Positions 45,820-56,100 of a stretch of DNA of 64,000 nt are shown here, piece by piece. How positions within the stretch are numbered: position 1 is the first letter of the stretch; each line of letters starts with the position of its first letter. The notes beneath the pieces were generated by a model. It searched no databases and was not told the origin of the DNA. It worked only from the letters and a program-made list of their open reading frames with translations. The position numbers were made by a program, and so were the translations under genes. The stretch covers positions 118,680 through 182,679 of the forward strand of contig NZ_JAAAMI010000009.1 in the NCBI RefSeq assembly GCF_010500845.1, given 5' to 3'. Origin of the DNA: Flagellimonas sediminis. GTDB lineage: Bacteria; Bacteroidota; Bacteroidia; Flavobacteriales; Flavobacteriaceae.

Positions 45820-48471
45820 TTAGTTTAAATTCTCTTGGTCCAGCCAATACAACAAATATGGAATGTTGTAGGCATGTGTCCATCCAAACACACGAAGTCC
45901 TTGGTTGGTTTGCCAGTTGGTAAAGCGGCCTTTGCTTTCGGGTAGATTGGAAATTTTGACCAGATCATCACTATAATCAACCGCGTTTTCATAAGCCTCG
46001 GGCTTCTTTGGCAACTCTCCTATTTTGAGAACCTCTGCCCTGGCAAGTGCCTCATTTAGGTATACTTTTTCTCCACTGAACTCATATCCCAACAACAATG
46101 GATAGATTGTGGCCAGATAAGATTCCATTTCGTGGTTTAAAGGAGGTACGTCACGAACCCATCTTGCGTGGTTGACCAAAGCCTTTTTGACCCTTTCGTC
46201 CCCAGTAATCTGTTGGTATTTGTATAATCCTTGGGCCACATAGGTCTGGCTATATCCATATCTGTCCAACAAAAGGTTTCCTCCTTGTCTTTCTTGTAGT
46301 TCCAGCATGATGTTTACCCTTTGATCCAATTCGTCTTTATACTTTTTGAGCTTGGTGGCATCATAAAGTTCGACCAAATTGAGAACGGACAGATACAGTC
46401 TTCTTCCTCTTAGGTCATGTTCCCCCCAAATTCGATTGATATAGGTATCACCGGTCATTTTAGCAACTTCAAGAGCCCGATGGTCGGCTGCCAGAAAGTA
46501 ATCCGCAATCCATCCCTGGATCCAAACGTGTGCGCTCAAAAGGGCGTTCCAATGCTCGTTGGCATGCCTTCTACCTATTCCCAGATAGGGCGTGGATTCC
46601 GGCTCATCTTCATAGTTCCAAAAATCGATGGCATCATTGATTTGACCGTAATATGTACGCTTTCTTGGCCAGTGGATGTTGTCCACGTCCATGGTATGTC
46701 TACTCATGGCCTGTGCCAGATTGAAATATTCCGGATCTCCTGTTCTCATAAAATTGGTCCAAAGCATAAAATCCGTTGTGGGCTCGTTATTCGTCCACAT
46801 GACCCAGCTACCATTAAAGAAATAGGTCTTACCATCCCCATAGTCGAAAATTCCATACCATGGCTCGTTCTGTTGGTTATAGGCCCACCATTGGTATTTA
46901 TATTGCAATGCATTCTCAAACTCCGGGTGCTTTTCGGAAAAAGGGGCCATGTTGCCATACACTTTAGAGCCGGTGTACCATTCTGGGGCGGCGTGTGCCA
47001 CGGGACCATCCAAAACATAATCCATTTTCTCCCCCACTCCTTCCGTTGAATCGTTATCATGGAAATAGTAGATAAACTCTGTGGTTTTAGTGATGCCCTG
47101 GGCAAAGTTGTCCAGCATTTCACCATCGCTCTCAGTGTTTGCCCTGGCAAAACTTTTTGGTCCATTTTCCTTAGGCCAGATACTTCCTGTCAACGTAGAT
47201 GTGGAAGCGTCCAATTCTATTCCTTTGGGATATTCCTTCAGGAAATTCTTGATACCGATTCCAACCCCTCTTTTACCGTCGGAAACATTTATCCAACCTT
47301 TTGCCCTTTGGGTTTGGGCCACATCAGTACCTGATTTGGTGACAATTGCCTCAAAGCTTGGTTTTGCCTCCATCCCATCTTGACCTTCATCCTTTTTAAA
47401 TCCATTCATGTAAAGACTTCTAAGGCTCGGGCTCTTTCTGGACTCAGGTCCTTTCTGTAGCAATTGAACAGTTTCATTACCCGTTACGGCCACCTTTTCC
47501 ATCACGGTTTTGGAGTCTTCCTCTTTCCAGTCCCCATCATACAAGGGCATGGTAACACTCACATTATCATCCAAATGATATTTGAGTTGGAGACCTACCC
47601 CGGCAATTTGATCATTGGGTTCTGTCCATCCCGGATCATCCGCGGTTTGTTCGGATAAGATCTTATCGTTTTGTGTTGCAATATTGGCATGCTGGCCTTC
47701 CTGGATCTTATGTTTGTCGGGAATGCCTGTATAGGTCATGGTGTGCAATACCTTTATATAACTTTTACCCGCATAGGTATGCAACCAAATGGAAAAAGGT
47801 GATATGTTGTTGTCCGGCCTGTTATAGGTGTATGTTCCCTCTATCCTAAAAATGGAATGCATGGGGCCTGAGCCTTTCTCCCGGAACACTTCATTGATGA
47901 CGGCCTTGGAGGCATCAATCCCTGCGTCATCCAAAATATCCAAGAAAGACCCTCTGTTCTCTCCTTTTGATGATCCGATCAATTCATTTTCCGAGAACTT
48001 TCCATCTTTGTCGGAATCCAGGTACACTTCATCCAAAAATCCATTCCCTTTTTTATGGATTGAAAAAGAAAGTGGCCCTGTGTTCACATCTATTCCACCT
48101 TGTGGCCTCATATTATTGGTGGATACAATCTTTTCCTTTGGGAGCATGGGTGCCACGGCATCCCCATATTCAAGGACATAATCGGAACCTTCTTCGGAGA
48201 AAAAGAATACCCATACCCATTTGATACTCTCATCAATTGGCCCCCAATTGGCTACTTCGGTAGTCTGACACGGAATCTCCGTGCCATCAGCAGTCAACAG
48301 CCTAAGGTTGTCCACAGATTGGAGTTCTCCTTTCGGAAAAGGAATCCCTAATGTTATGGGAGCTCCTTTTTTATTGTTTTCTATTGTAATACTTACCTGT
48401 TTGCCAGGTTCCGGCTTTGCACATGATTTTAGCAAAAAGCATGTTAGCAGTATCGTTATTAATATTCTCAT
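45820..48471 (-). CDS. PL26/YetA-like exo-polysaccharide lyase (PcRGLX family), lipoprotein
   Basis: The ATG at 48471 (MRILITILLTCFLLKSC) gives a lipobox Cys at about 17. The longer open frame to 48600 would run into the ROK gene. The 883-residue protein starts with the RIFT-barrel domain of the PcRGLX/YetA family (TLGIPFPKGEL, SIKWVWVFFFSEEG). A central beta-sandwich follows, then an alpha/alpha barrel with YQWWAYNQQNEPWYG, GRRHANEHWNALLSAHVWIQ and NHEMESYLATIYPLLLGY. Characterised relatives are exo-acting rhamnogalacturonan lyases of PL26, but the family is broad and the substrate here is not known. It is 22 bp after the ROK gene. Confidence 0.82.
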   Translation of the reverse strand: MRILITILLTCFLLKSCAKPEPGKQVSITIENNKKGAPITLGIPFPKGELQSVDNLRLLTADGTEIPCQTTEVANWGPIDESIKWVWVFFFSEEGSDYVLEYGDAVAPMLPKEKIVSTNNMRPQGGIDVNTGPLSFSIHKKGNGFLDEVYLDSDKDGKFSENELIGSSKGENRGSFLDILDDAGIDASKAVINEVFREKGSGPMHSIFRIEGTYTYNRPDNNISPFSIWLHTYAGKSYIKVLHTMTYTGIPDKHKIQEGQHANIATQNDKILSEQTADDPGWTEPNDQIAGVGLQLKYHLDDNVSVTMPLYDGDWKEEDSKTVMEKVAVTGNETVQLLQKGPESRKSPSLRSLYMNGFKKDEGQDGMEAKPSFEAIVTKSGTDVAQTQRAKGWINVSDGKRGVGIGIKNFLKEYPKGIELDASTSTLTGSIWPKENGPKSFARANTESDGEMLDNFAQGITKTTEFIYYFHDNDSTEGVGEKMDYVLDGPVAHAAPEWYTGSKVYGNMAPFSEKHPEFENALQYKYQWWAYNQQNEPWYGIFDYGDGKTYFFNGSWVMWTNNEPTTDFMLWTNFMRTGDPEYFNLAQAMSRHTMDVDNIHWPRKRTYYGQINDAIDFWNYEDEPESTPYLGIGRRHANEHWNALLSAHVWIQGWIADYFLAADHRALEVAKMTGDTYINRIWGEHDLRGRRLYLSVLNLVELYDATKLKKYKDELDQRVNIMLELQERQGGNLLLDRYGYSQTYVAQGLYKYQQITGDERVKKALVNHARWVRDVPPLNHEMESYLATIYPLLLGYEFSGEKVYLNEALARAEVLKIGELPKKPEAYENAVDYSDDLVKISNLPESKGRFTNWQTNQGLRVFGWTHAYNIPYLLYWLDQENLN

Positions 48472-48493
48472 TTTGTTTGATAAGGTTATTCGT

Positions 48494-49330
48494 TTACAGA
48501 CATAGTGCAGCTGCACCCAATATGGGTGAATCCACCAAATCTGATGTTTTGATTTTAAAATGTTCCAATTGTTTTTGATAGGCAAATGAATCCAATGCAC
48601 CTTTTAATGACTGCTCAAAAAAAGCATATGCATTGCTTATAGACCCACCAAGAATGATGGCCTCCGGGGCATACATGTAGAGAATGGCCTTGACCGCCTC
48701 TCCCAAATGGTGCCCATATTCGTTGAAGGCCATTAGTGCGGCCGCATCTTTTTTTAAGGCTTTTTGATATAGGATCTTGGCAGATTCCCCATACTTTTCA
48801 TCAAAGAAAAAACTGCCGGCATAATGCTCCATAATACCACCTTTATAGGGAAGCATGCCCACTTCTCCCGCGCCGCACAAAACACCATTGTACAACCTAT
48901 TGTCTATTAAAATACCCATGCCGAGTCCCGTTCCCAACGAAAGGGCCACACAGTTTGTATGATCCTTGGCCTTTCCGAAGTGTTTTTCGCCCAATGCAAA
49001 ACAATTGGCATCGTTGTTTATTTGCACGGGCACTTTGAATTCTTGCTGAACCAGTTCCTTCAAGGGAACCTTTTTCCATGAAGGAATGTTCTGCACATCG
49101 TATACAATGCCTGATTCCGGGTCTACCACCGCCGGGACTCCAATACCTATGGCTTCAACGGAACCGGCCATTACCTTATTTATGCTTTCAAAGAGTTTTT
49201 GGAGTGTGGCTTCTTCGGTATCATTTCGGTTGACTTCTACCAAGTGGCTTTGCAATACCGATCCGTTGAACACCTTACCCGCTTTAATATTGGTACCACC
49301 AATATCTACCCCTATAACTTCCTTTTTCAT
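48494..49330 (-). CDS. ROK-family sugar kinase lacking the usual zinc-cysteine motif
   Basis: The 278-residue protein has the phosphate-binding VIGVDIGGTNIKAGKV, the sugar-binding NNDANCFALGEKHFG, the second nucleotide motif LGTGLGMGILI and the EVGMLP segment. Most ROK kinases next carry a CxCGxxGCxE zinc site. Here that place reads YKGGIMEHYAGS with no cysteines, so zinc is probably not bound. The protein also appears shorter than the usual 300 or so. It is likely a cytoplasmic hexose or N-acylhexosamine kinase. It follows the FHS permease by 4 bp, so transport and phosphorylation are coupled. Confidence 0.9.
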   Translation of the reverse strand: MKKEVIGVDIGGTNIKAGKVFNGSVLQSHLVEVNRNDTEEATLQKLFESINKVMAGSVEAIGIGVPAVVDPESGIVYDVQNIPSWKKVPLKELVQQEFKVPVQINNDANCFALGEKHFGKAKDHTNCVALSLGTGLGMGILIDNRLYNGVLCGAGEVGMLPYKGGIMEHYAGSFFFDEKYGESAKILYQKALKKDAAALMAFNEYGHHLGEAVKAILYMYAPEAIILGGSISNAYAFFEQSLKGALDSFAYQKQLEHFKIKTSDLVDSPILGAAALCL

Positions 49331-49334
49331 GGAC

Positions 49335-50597
49335 TTAACTTTCTCTTTTTAGGTTAATGGTCTTGTTATTGACCAAAGGTTTTGCCCAAAATCCAATGGT
49401 TAAAATGAAAGCCAGTGGAACAAGTAAAAAGAACATTCCAGATCTAAGGGTCATCATCTCACCTAATCCCCCAACAATGAATGGGATTACCGCACCACCT
49501 GCAATCCCTGTACAAAGAATGCCCGATAGCGAGCCATGGTGCTGTCTTACAGAGTTAAGGGCCAATGAGAAGATGATGGAATACATGACCGAGATAAAGA
49601 ACCCAACCATGGGAAAACCTATCAAAGCCATTTGTGAAGAGCCAATCAAGGCCAACACCAAGAAGAGAATAGTTATTGCCGTTGCGAATATCAATAGTTT
49701 GCGACTGTCCATAAATTTTAAGAGCACAAGGCCTAAAAGACATCCAACAGTAAGCATGGCCCAAAAATAGGATACCGTATCCGCCCCAACTGTTTGTGGG
49801 TCCAATCCATGGTATTGGTACAAAAACTGTGAAATCCAATTACCCACTCCTTGCTCTGTACCCACGTAACAAAAGATTCCCAAGAAATACAGTATGGTCC
49901 ATTTGTTTTTCAATAGATCCCAATAGGAGCTTCCATCCCCGGCCTTTTCATCCTCATTTTTCTCAAATTTGGGGTACCTCGTCATAAAAACATAAATGAA
50001 CAGCAGTACGGATATAGCCGCAAACACTATATAAAGTGATGCCCAAGGAAGGTTTTCGGGTACCCACGAACGCAATGTTTCCGCTATGGCATCTCCTTGT
50101 GTACCCTTCTTGTCCACCAAATATTTATATAAATAAGGACTTAAAAATGAGGCTGCTCCGAAAACCAATTGCGCCAGTACCGAATTGAACGCAAAATGTT
50201 CCTCACCTCCCGCAACCCTCAACATTGGATTGATAATGACCTGCAATACAGCCATACAGCAACCCAGGGTAAACAATGTTATGCTGAATACTCCATATTG
50301 GGGTACCAAGGCAAATCCCAGGGAAGCAAGTGCCATGACCAAAAATGAAACCGACAGTAGTGTCCTCTCACTATACTTTTCCGAAAGGAATCCGGCCGGT
50401 ATGGACATGATTCCATAAGCTATAAAAAAAGTGAACGGGAGTAAGCCTGTCAATGTCAGGCTAAGGTCAAAACTGTCCTTCACATCTACTATAATAGAAT
50501 TGAGGATATTGGTTATGAATGATATTACAAAGAATACCAGCATTACCAGGCCGATTATATGATAGTATCTCTTGGTCGTGGACTTGCTATTCTCCAT
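49335..50597 (-). CDS. Sugar permease, MFS of FHS type (FucP/NagP-like)
   Basis: The 420-residue membrane protein has twelve predicted helices and motifs of the fucose-glucose-galactose-H+ symporter group: FFIAYGIMSIPAGFLSEKYS, CMAVLQVIINPMLRVAGG and FAFNSVLAQLVFGAASFL. FHS members carry fucose, glucose, galactose or N-acetylglucosamine across the inner membrane. The ROK kinase 4 bp downstream should phosphorylate the incoming sugar. Substrate cannot be decided from sequence reading. Confidence 0.93.
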   Translation of the reverse strand: MENSKSTTKRYYHIIGLVMLVFFVISFITNILNSIIVDVKDSFDLSLTLTGLLPFTFFIAYGIMSIPAGFLSEKYSERTLLSVSFLVMALASLGFALVPQYGVFSITLFTLGCCMAVLQVIINPMLRVAGGEEHFAFNSVLAQLVFGAASFLSPYLYKYLVDKKGTQGDAIAETLRSWVPENLPWASLYIVFAAISVLLFIYVFMTRYPKFEKNEDEKAGDGSSYWDLLKNKWTILYFLGIFCYVGTEQGVGNWISQFLYQYHGLDPQTVGADTVSYFWAMLTVGCLLGLVLLKFMDSRKLLIFATAITILFLVLALIGSSQMALIGFPMVGFFISVMYSIIFSLALNSVRQHHGSLSGILCTGIAGGAVIPFIVGGLGEMMTLRSGMFFLLVPLAFILTIGFWAKPLVNNKTINLKRES

Positions 50598-50649
50598 TGA
50601 TGGTCAGTTGGTTATTTATCTGGATTTCTTCCTGGGTTTGGTTTTGGGG

Positions 50650-51537
50650 TTACTTGCCTCCCAACATCGGGAACAGTTGTTTGATTTCCTCTTCCGTGGG
50701 TTGTTTTCCATATTCGCAGATTTCAAAGAATTCTATCTGCTGTACTTTGGACATGTCCCTGCCTGGATACCATTTTTTTGCCGCTTCCAAGGTGCTTGCA
50801 TCAGGCTTTCTGTTCATCCACTTGTTCTTCAACCATACCAAACGTTCCTGTTCACCGGTAGGAATGGTAGAAAGGTCTGTACCTGTTGTCCATGGCAACC
50901 ACTCGAACATTTGGGAATCATGGGCGGCCAATCCTTTTACTTTGGTGTCAATGACATCATCTACAATGACGGCAATATCTTTTTGGAATGGATATGGCTT
51001 TTGAAAATGATCGCTCATATAAAGAAAAACAGGATTCTTTTTAAGAGGAGGCGTGTCTGGGGCAACATTGGGAACAATATTCATATAAGCCGCATCCTGA
51101 ACAACGGAGCCGGCGTTTCTATGATCTGGATGATAATCATTGGGCCTAAGTCCCAATACAATATCGGCATCCCATTCACGGATACGACGGATGACCTCTA
51201 GCCTCACATTCAATGTAGGGAAGAGTTCACCATCATGGTTGTCCAGTACTTCATATTCCGCAATACCCAATGCCTTGGCGGCATCCTTTGCCTCTTGTCT
51301 GCGTTTTTTGGCCAAAGGCCCACCACCCATGCTCTGGTGACCAGCATCCCCATTGGTAAGCGCCAGGAATTTCACATTGTGTCCCATTTTTGCAAATAGG
51401 GCCGCCGTGCCTCCAAATTTAGAATCGCAATCATCGGGGTGCGCCCCAATGGCTATAATATTCAATACTTTTTTTTCTTGTGCCTGCATCAAAGTGAAGG
51501 CAAGGCTTAAGCATAATGCCAATGTTAATTTTCTCAT
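50650..51537 (-). CDS. PIG-L/LmbE-family deacetylase, exported
   Basis: The 295-residue protein has a signal peptide (1-20, ending LMQAQ) and a PIG-L domain with AHPDDCD (32-38), where the usual Glu is Cys followed by Asp. NDYHPDHRNAG provides the second metal motif. The C-terminal part (about 200-295) has WLPWTTGTDLSTIP and a charged helix found in relatives from polysaccharide loci. It probably removes N-acetyl or other acyl groups from a glycan in the periplasm. It lies 52 bp before the permease gene and 198 bp after SusD. Confidence 0.9.
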   Translation of the reverse strand: MRKLTLALCLSLAFTLMQAQEKKVLNIIAIGAHPDDCDSKFGGTAALFAKMGHNVKFLALTNGDAGHQSMGGGPLAKKRRQEAKDAAKALGIAEYEVLDNHDGELFPTLNVRLEVIRRIREWDADIVLGLRPNDYHPDHRNAGSVVQDAAYMNIVPNVAPDTPPLKKNPVFLYMSDHFQKPYPFQKDIAVIVDDVIDTKVKGLAAHDSQMFEWLPWTTGTDLSTIPTGEQERLVWLKNKWMNRKPDASTLEAAKKWYPGRDMSKVQQIEFFEICEYGKQPTEEEIKQLFPMLGGK

Positions 51538-51635
51538 TTTTACTGTATTTATTCATTAAATTTTTGAAATCGATCCACTGGTCACATCATTTGACGCAAC
51601 CTATTTATTTCGTTTTTCATCATTGATCAGTGTTG

Positions 51636-51647
51636 ATGGGTACCCAT
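51636..51647. promoter_or_regulatory. 12-bp perfect palindrome upstream of the PIG-L/permease/ROK/lyase operon
   Basis: ATGGGTACCCAT is fully symmetric and lies 99 bp before the PIG-L start, in the only sizeable gap (198 bp) between SusD and the downstream genes. It may be an operator that lets these genes be expressed separately. Evidence is weak. Confidence 0.2.
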
Positions 51648-51735
51648 AGTACTAAGTAGGCAATTCATGGTATGGGAACCTATCAATCAAACTAACACAA
51701 CAATGAAAAAAGAACTTGTTTTAACTAATTCATTT

Positions 51736-53115
51736 TTAATTCTGTACGAAGTTGGGGTTAATGTCCATTTCGCGTTGTGGAATAAAGAAATACTCACGCG
51801 TTGCCGTTATCACCGGTTCTGCCTCCATAACCTTGCTAATGGCATTGAATCTTCTTAAATCGGCCCATCTATGGTTTTCAAAGGCAAGTTCTACCCTTCT
51901 TTCATGGAGCAGTTTCTCCTCGAATGTACCTGGAGTGGCGGCATTTATCCCTACTAAATCCGCTCTTTCCCGTACTTCATTGATCAAATCATAGCTTTCA
52001 TCCGTTTCACCCAATGCCTCGGCCAACATCAAAAGAACATCTGCATATCTAAAGACAACAAAGTTGATGTCAGAATCATTCTCAATAGCTATGTCTGCCT
52101 GATACTTTTTAATGTATAGGGCTTCCACCACTTCGGCATCTAGGTTTACAAAAGAATCTCCCATGGAGGAACCGTATCTGGAATCACCATCCTCATAGGC
52201 CTCTTGCATGGATACCGTAGGTCTGTTCCTTCCATAACCGGCACCTACTTGTAGGGCCGAGCTTGGAGAAAAATCGTTGGTGAACAAACTCCCTTGGCCA
52301 ATACCTCCACTTATAAACTGTATCTCAAATATGGATTCTTCATTATTCTCGTTATCTATACCCCATAAATCAGCATATTCAGGTACCAGATCATATCCGT
52401 AATTTGCAATGATCCTACGCAATACAGTTTCAGCTGCCCCCTTGTTACCCAAGGTAAGCTGTACCTTAGCCAATAGTGTTGCCGCAGCCCCTTTTGTGGC
52501 CTTACCTACACTGCTGGAAGGGTAGGAAACTGGAAGATAACCTTCCGCCGTTTCCAAATCTGTGACCAATTGTTGCAATACAACACTTTCCGATACTTGA
52601 ACCAATTCATCACCGGCCACATAGGGTTCCAATTGCAAGGGAACGTTACCAAAGGCAATGGCCAAATGATAGTACATCAAGGAACGGATAAATAGAGCTT
52701 CCCCTGCAATCCTATCGCGAGTGGCCACATCCATTTCTACATCTGGGATACGTTCCAAAATAACGTTGCAATTTGCAATCACCTTGTAGGATTCACTCCA
52801 GGCAGTTGACACCTGTTCGTTCAAAGCGTCCTCTGTAAAAGCATTGATCTCCGTATACTGTCTTGCAAGACCGGTTGCATCAGGTCCTTGATCAGTATTG
52901 TCGCTCCTCATTTCAAACATGGTCCAATAACCGCGTCCGTAGATACCTGTGCTCTGTAAACCCCTGTAACTGGCATTGATGGCCACTTCAAAATCATCAG
53001 CAGATCGGTAGAAATCTGCCTCATTTCGATTGGAGATCGGTGCCAGGTCGGTAAAATCTTCGCTACAGCCTACAAAAAGGGCCGTACTCAGTATTATATA
53101 TAGTATTCGTTTCAT
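51736..53115 (-). CDS. SusD/RagB-family surface glycan-binding lipoprotein
   Basis: The 459-residue protein has a lipobox Cys at about 17 (ALFVGCSEDF) and the RagB/SusD fold with EALFIRSLMYYHLAIAFGNV, GAAATLLAKVQLTLGNKGAA, and the C-terminal ELAFENHRWADLRRF and FIPQREMDINPNFVQN. The last is the near-universal SusD end motif. It lies 17 bp after SusC and forms a transport pair with it. It belongs to a sigma/FecR-controlled module. Confidence 0.96.
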   Translation of the reverse strand: MKRILYIILSTALFVGCSEDFTDLAPISNRNEADFYRSADDFEVAINASYRGLQSTGIYGRGYWTMFEMRSDNTDQGPDATGLARQYTEINAFTEDALNEQVSTAWSESYKVIANCNVILERIPDVEMDVATRDRIAGEALFIRSLMYYHLAIAFGNVPLQLEPYVAGDELVQVSESVVLQQLVTDLETAEGYLPVSYPSSSVGKATKGAAATLLAKVQLTLGNKGAAETVLRRIIANYGYDLVPEYADLWGIDNENNEESIFEIQFISGGIGQGSLFTNDFSPSSALQVGAGYGRNRPTVSMQEAYEDGDSRYGSSMGDSFVNLDAEVVEALYIKKYQADIAIENDSDINFVVFRYADVLLMLAEALGETDESYDLINEVRERADLVGINAATPGTFEEKLLHERRVELAFENHRWADLRRFNAISKVMEAEPVITATREYFFIPQREMDINPNFVQN

Positions 53116-53132
53116 TTTTTTCCGTTTTTAGG

Positions 53133-56100
53133 TTAGAACTTTAAGTTTATTCCCATTGTAAAGGATTTGGTCAATGGAAAAGCCCCGTAATCTTCTCCCG
53201 GAGTCAAACTATTTGTTGTGATACTACTTACCTCGGGATTGTAGCCCAAATAGTCCGTAATGGTGAACAAGTTGGTACCTGTAATGTAGAAACGTAGTCT
53301 TTGGATCTTACTACCGAACAGATTATTGGTAGGCAAGGTGTATCCTAGGGTAACATTTCTCAAACGGATATAGGATCCATCCTCTACTTGAAAAGATGAT
53401 GGTCTTTGGTTATTACCATGGTTACCAGTTCCCCTGTCCGCCCTTGGAACCCATCCATTACCTGGATCGGATGCAGATCTCCAACGATCGTTGAACGCGG
53501 CATAGGAATTAAAATTGGCTTCCCCGTTCAACAGGTGTCTTCCGGTTAGGTTAAGGATTTCGTTACCCTCAACTCCTTGAACCAGAAAACCGAAATCAAT
53601 ATTCTTGAACTTAAATTTATTATTGATACCCCAGGTGAAATCTGGGAAATAGCTTCCTGTTACGGTTCTATCATCAGGGGTGATCTGTCCGTCTCCATCA
53701 ATATCCTTGAATTTAAAATCACCAGGTCCAGGGTTAGGAGCTTGGGTATCAAAAGGAGCATTGTCAATTTCCTCTTGGGTCTGATAAATACCCTCTACAA
53801 CATAACCATAATAGCTGCCTATGGGATCACCTACCCTTGTTACGTGACGAATTCCTGCACTACCGGTAGAATAGATGGGCTCATTTCCTTCATTCAATGC
53901 CAAAACCTCATTTTTGTTTGTTGAGAAGTTGATATCGGTATCCCAGCTAAAATCGCCTACAAAGTTTTTGGTGCTCAATGCAATCTCAAAACCTTTGTTC
54001 TGAACCTTTCCAAGATTTCTCAAAGTGGTTTCAAAACCGGATACGGAAGAAATGGCAACGTTCAACAATAGATCCCTTGTTTTGGTGTCATAATAATCCG
54101 CCAACACGAACACCCTGTTATTGAAGAGTCCCAATTCCAGACCTACATCAACCTGTTCGGATTTTTCCCAAGTTAAATTTGGGTTAGGAATGGTAGATTG
54201 AACAATACCGTTGACCTCATTACCTGCCAAGTTGTAGTTTTGGGGAGACAAAAGTCCTACGGCACCATAGTTTGGTATCTCAAAGTTACCCGTCTGTCCC
54301 CAACTCATTCTTAGCTTTAATTCAGATATCGTTTCCGAAGATGATAAGAAGGATTCTTCGTTCAAACGCCATCCCACTGAGAATGAGGGGAAATATCCTG
54401 TTTGATTGTTCTTTCCAAAACGGGAAGATTTATCGGAACGGATGGTCCCCGTAAAAAGATATTTGTCCTTAAAACTATAGTTGACCCTAAATAGGGAGGA
54501 AAGCAACGACCACTGTTCCTTTACCGATGTTCCGGCATAAACCTGCCCACCGCTAATGGTAGTCACCAAATCATCTGGGTAGTTATTGGCCACTACCCTT
54601 TCCAATCGTACATTGTCCCTTTGGGCCGTATATCCCAAGACCGCATCCACATAGTGGTCCCCCAATTCCTTTTTCCAGCTTAAAGTATTCTCCCACAACC
54701 AGTTGGTTTCAGTAGAAGAGGATGCCTGACCATAAGGATTACCTACAGTAGAATTACGAAGCAACAAGGTGTTGGCCCTGTAAAAATCTTGGTTGAACAA
54801 ATTGATATAAACACCACCAAAAGTCTTAAAGCTTAGTTCGGGAAGGATATCGTACGTCAAACCAAGGGTTCCCCTGTTTTGAAATTGGAAAATCTGATCA
54901 TCCACCCCTTCGATGATGGCCAACGGGTTACTGGCAGTTGTGGTTCCACCGCCCAAATGGGATTGGTTGTTCAATTGGTTTATAGTACCATCCTCATTGT
55001 ACGGTTTTACAACTGGGGAATGTACTATGGCCGAGTACACAATTCCTGGAGGCGTTGCAAAATATGGAGAATTGGCAGGAACCCTTTGGTTCTCAGTCAC
55101 AGTGGGTGACAATCTCACATCCAGGTTCAGTTTTTCGGTCAATTGCGAATTAAGGTTCAATAAAACAGAATACCTTTCAAACTTGGATTTCTCAATTATT
55201 CCGTTTTGGGAAAAATATCCTGCGGATGTATAAAAACTTGTTTTGTTCCTGATTGGGGAAGCGTATGAGAAGTTATAGCTCTGTACAACACCTGTCTTAA
55301 AAATCAAGTCTTGCCAATCGGTATCGGTACCATCCCAGTTCACATAGGCTTCTGGCATTTCATAGTTTGTATTGCCACGGTCACCGGGCCCGATCGGATC
55401 ATCCGCGGAGGCACCAGGAACATCCACTAGATAATTGTTGTTCCTTGCATCCCTCGTATAATCGATGAGTTCCGGAGCGTTCATCAAATCGATCTTATTG
55501 GCTACCGATTGGATGCTAACATAAGAATCAAAAGAGAACACTCCTTCTTCTGTACTGGATCCTTTTTTGGTTGTTATCAATAACACACCATTACCTCCCC
55601 TAGATCCATAAATGGCAGCAGCACTTGCATCCTTCAATACCTGCATGGATTCAATATCATTTGGATTTAAGGTTGCCAATGGGTTGATTGTAGGGGGTTG
55701 AAAAGCCTGTGACTGGTTGGACAAAGATCCTAATTGGCTGGAAGAAGTCAGGTTACGGGAAATTGGAATTCCATCCACAACGAACAACGGATCGTTTCCT
55801 GCAGAAATAGAACCCGATCCCCTAATCCTAATATTTGGGGCGGCACCCGGCTCTCCAGAAACTTCCTGCACCTGTACACCGGAAACTTGACCTATCAAGG
55901 CACCTTCTGGTGTAATGGTCGGAACATTCACAATTGTTTCTGGCGTAATGGACACCACAGAACCTGTAACCTTTGTTTTTGCAAGGGTACCATATCCTAC
56001 TACCACTACTTCCTCCAATGCAGCGGCATCCGGTTCCATTTTAACGGTTACCGATGTCTGTCCTGCAACACTCACTTCCTTGGGCTTGTACCCGATATAG

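Noticed and set aside
48472..48600. N-terminal extension of the lyase gene to 48600
   Set aside because: It runs into the 3' end of the ROK gene and would hide an obvious lipoprotein signal that begins at 48471.
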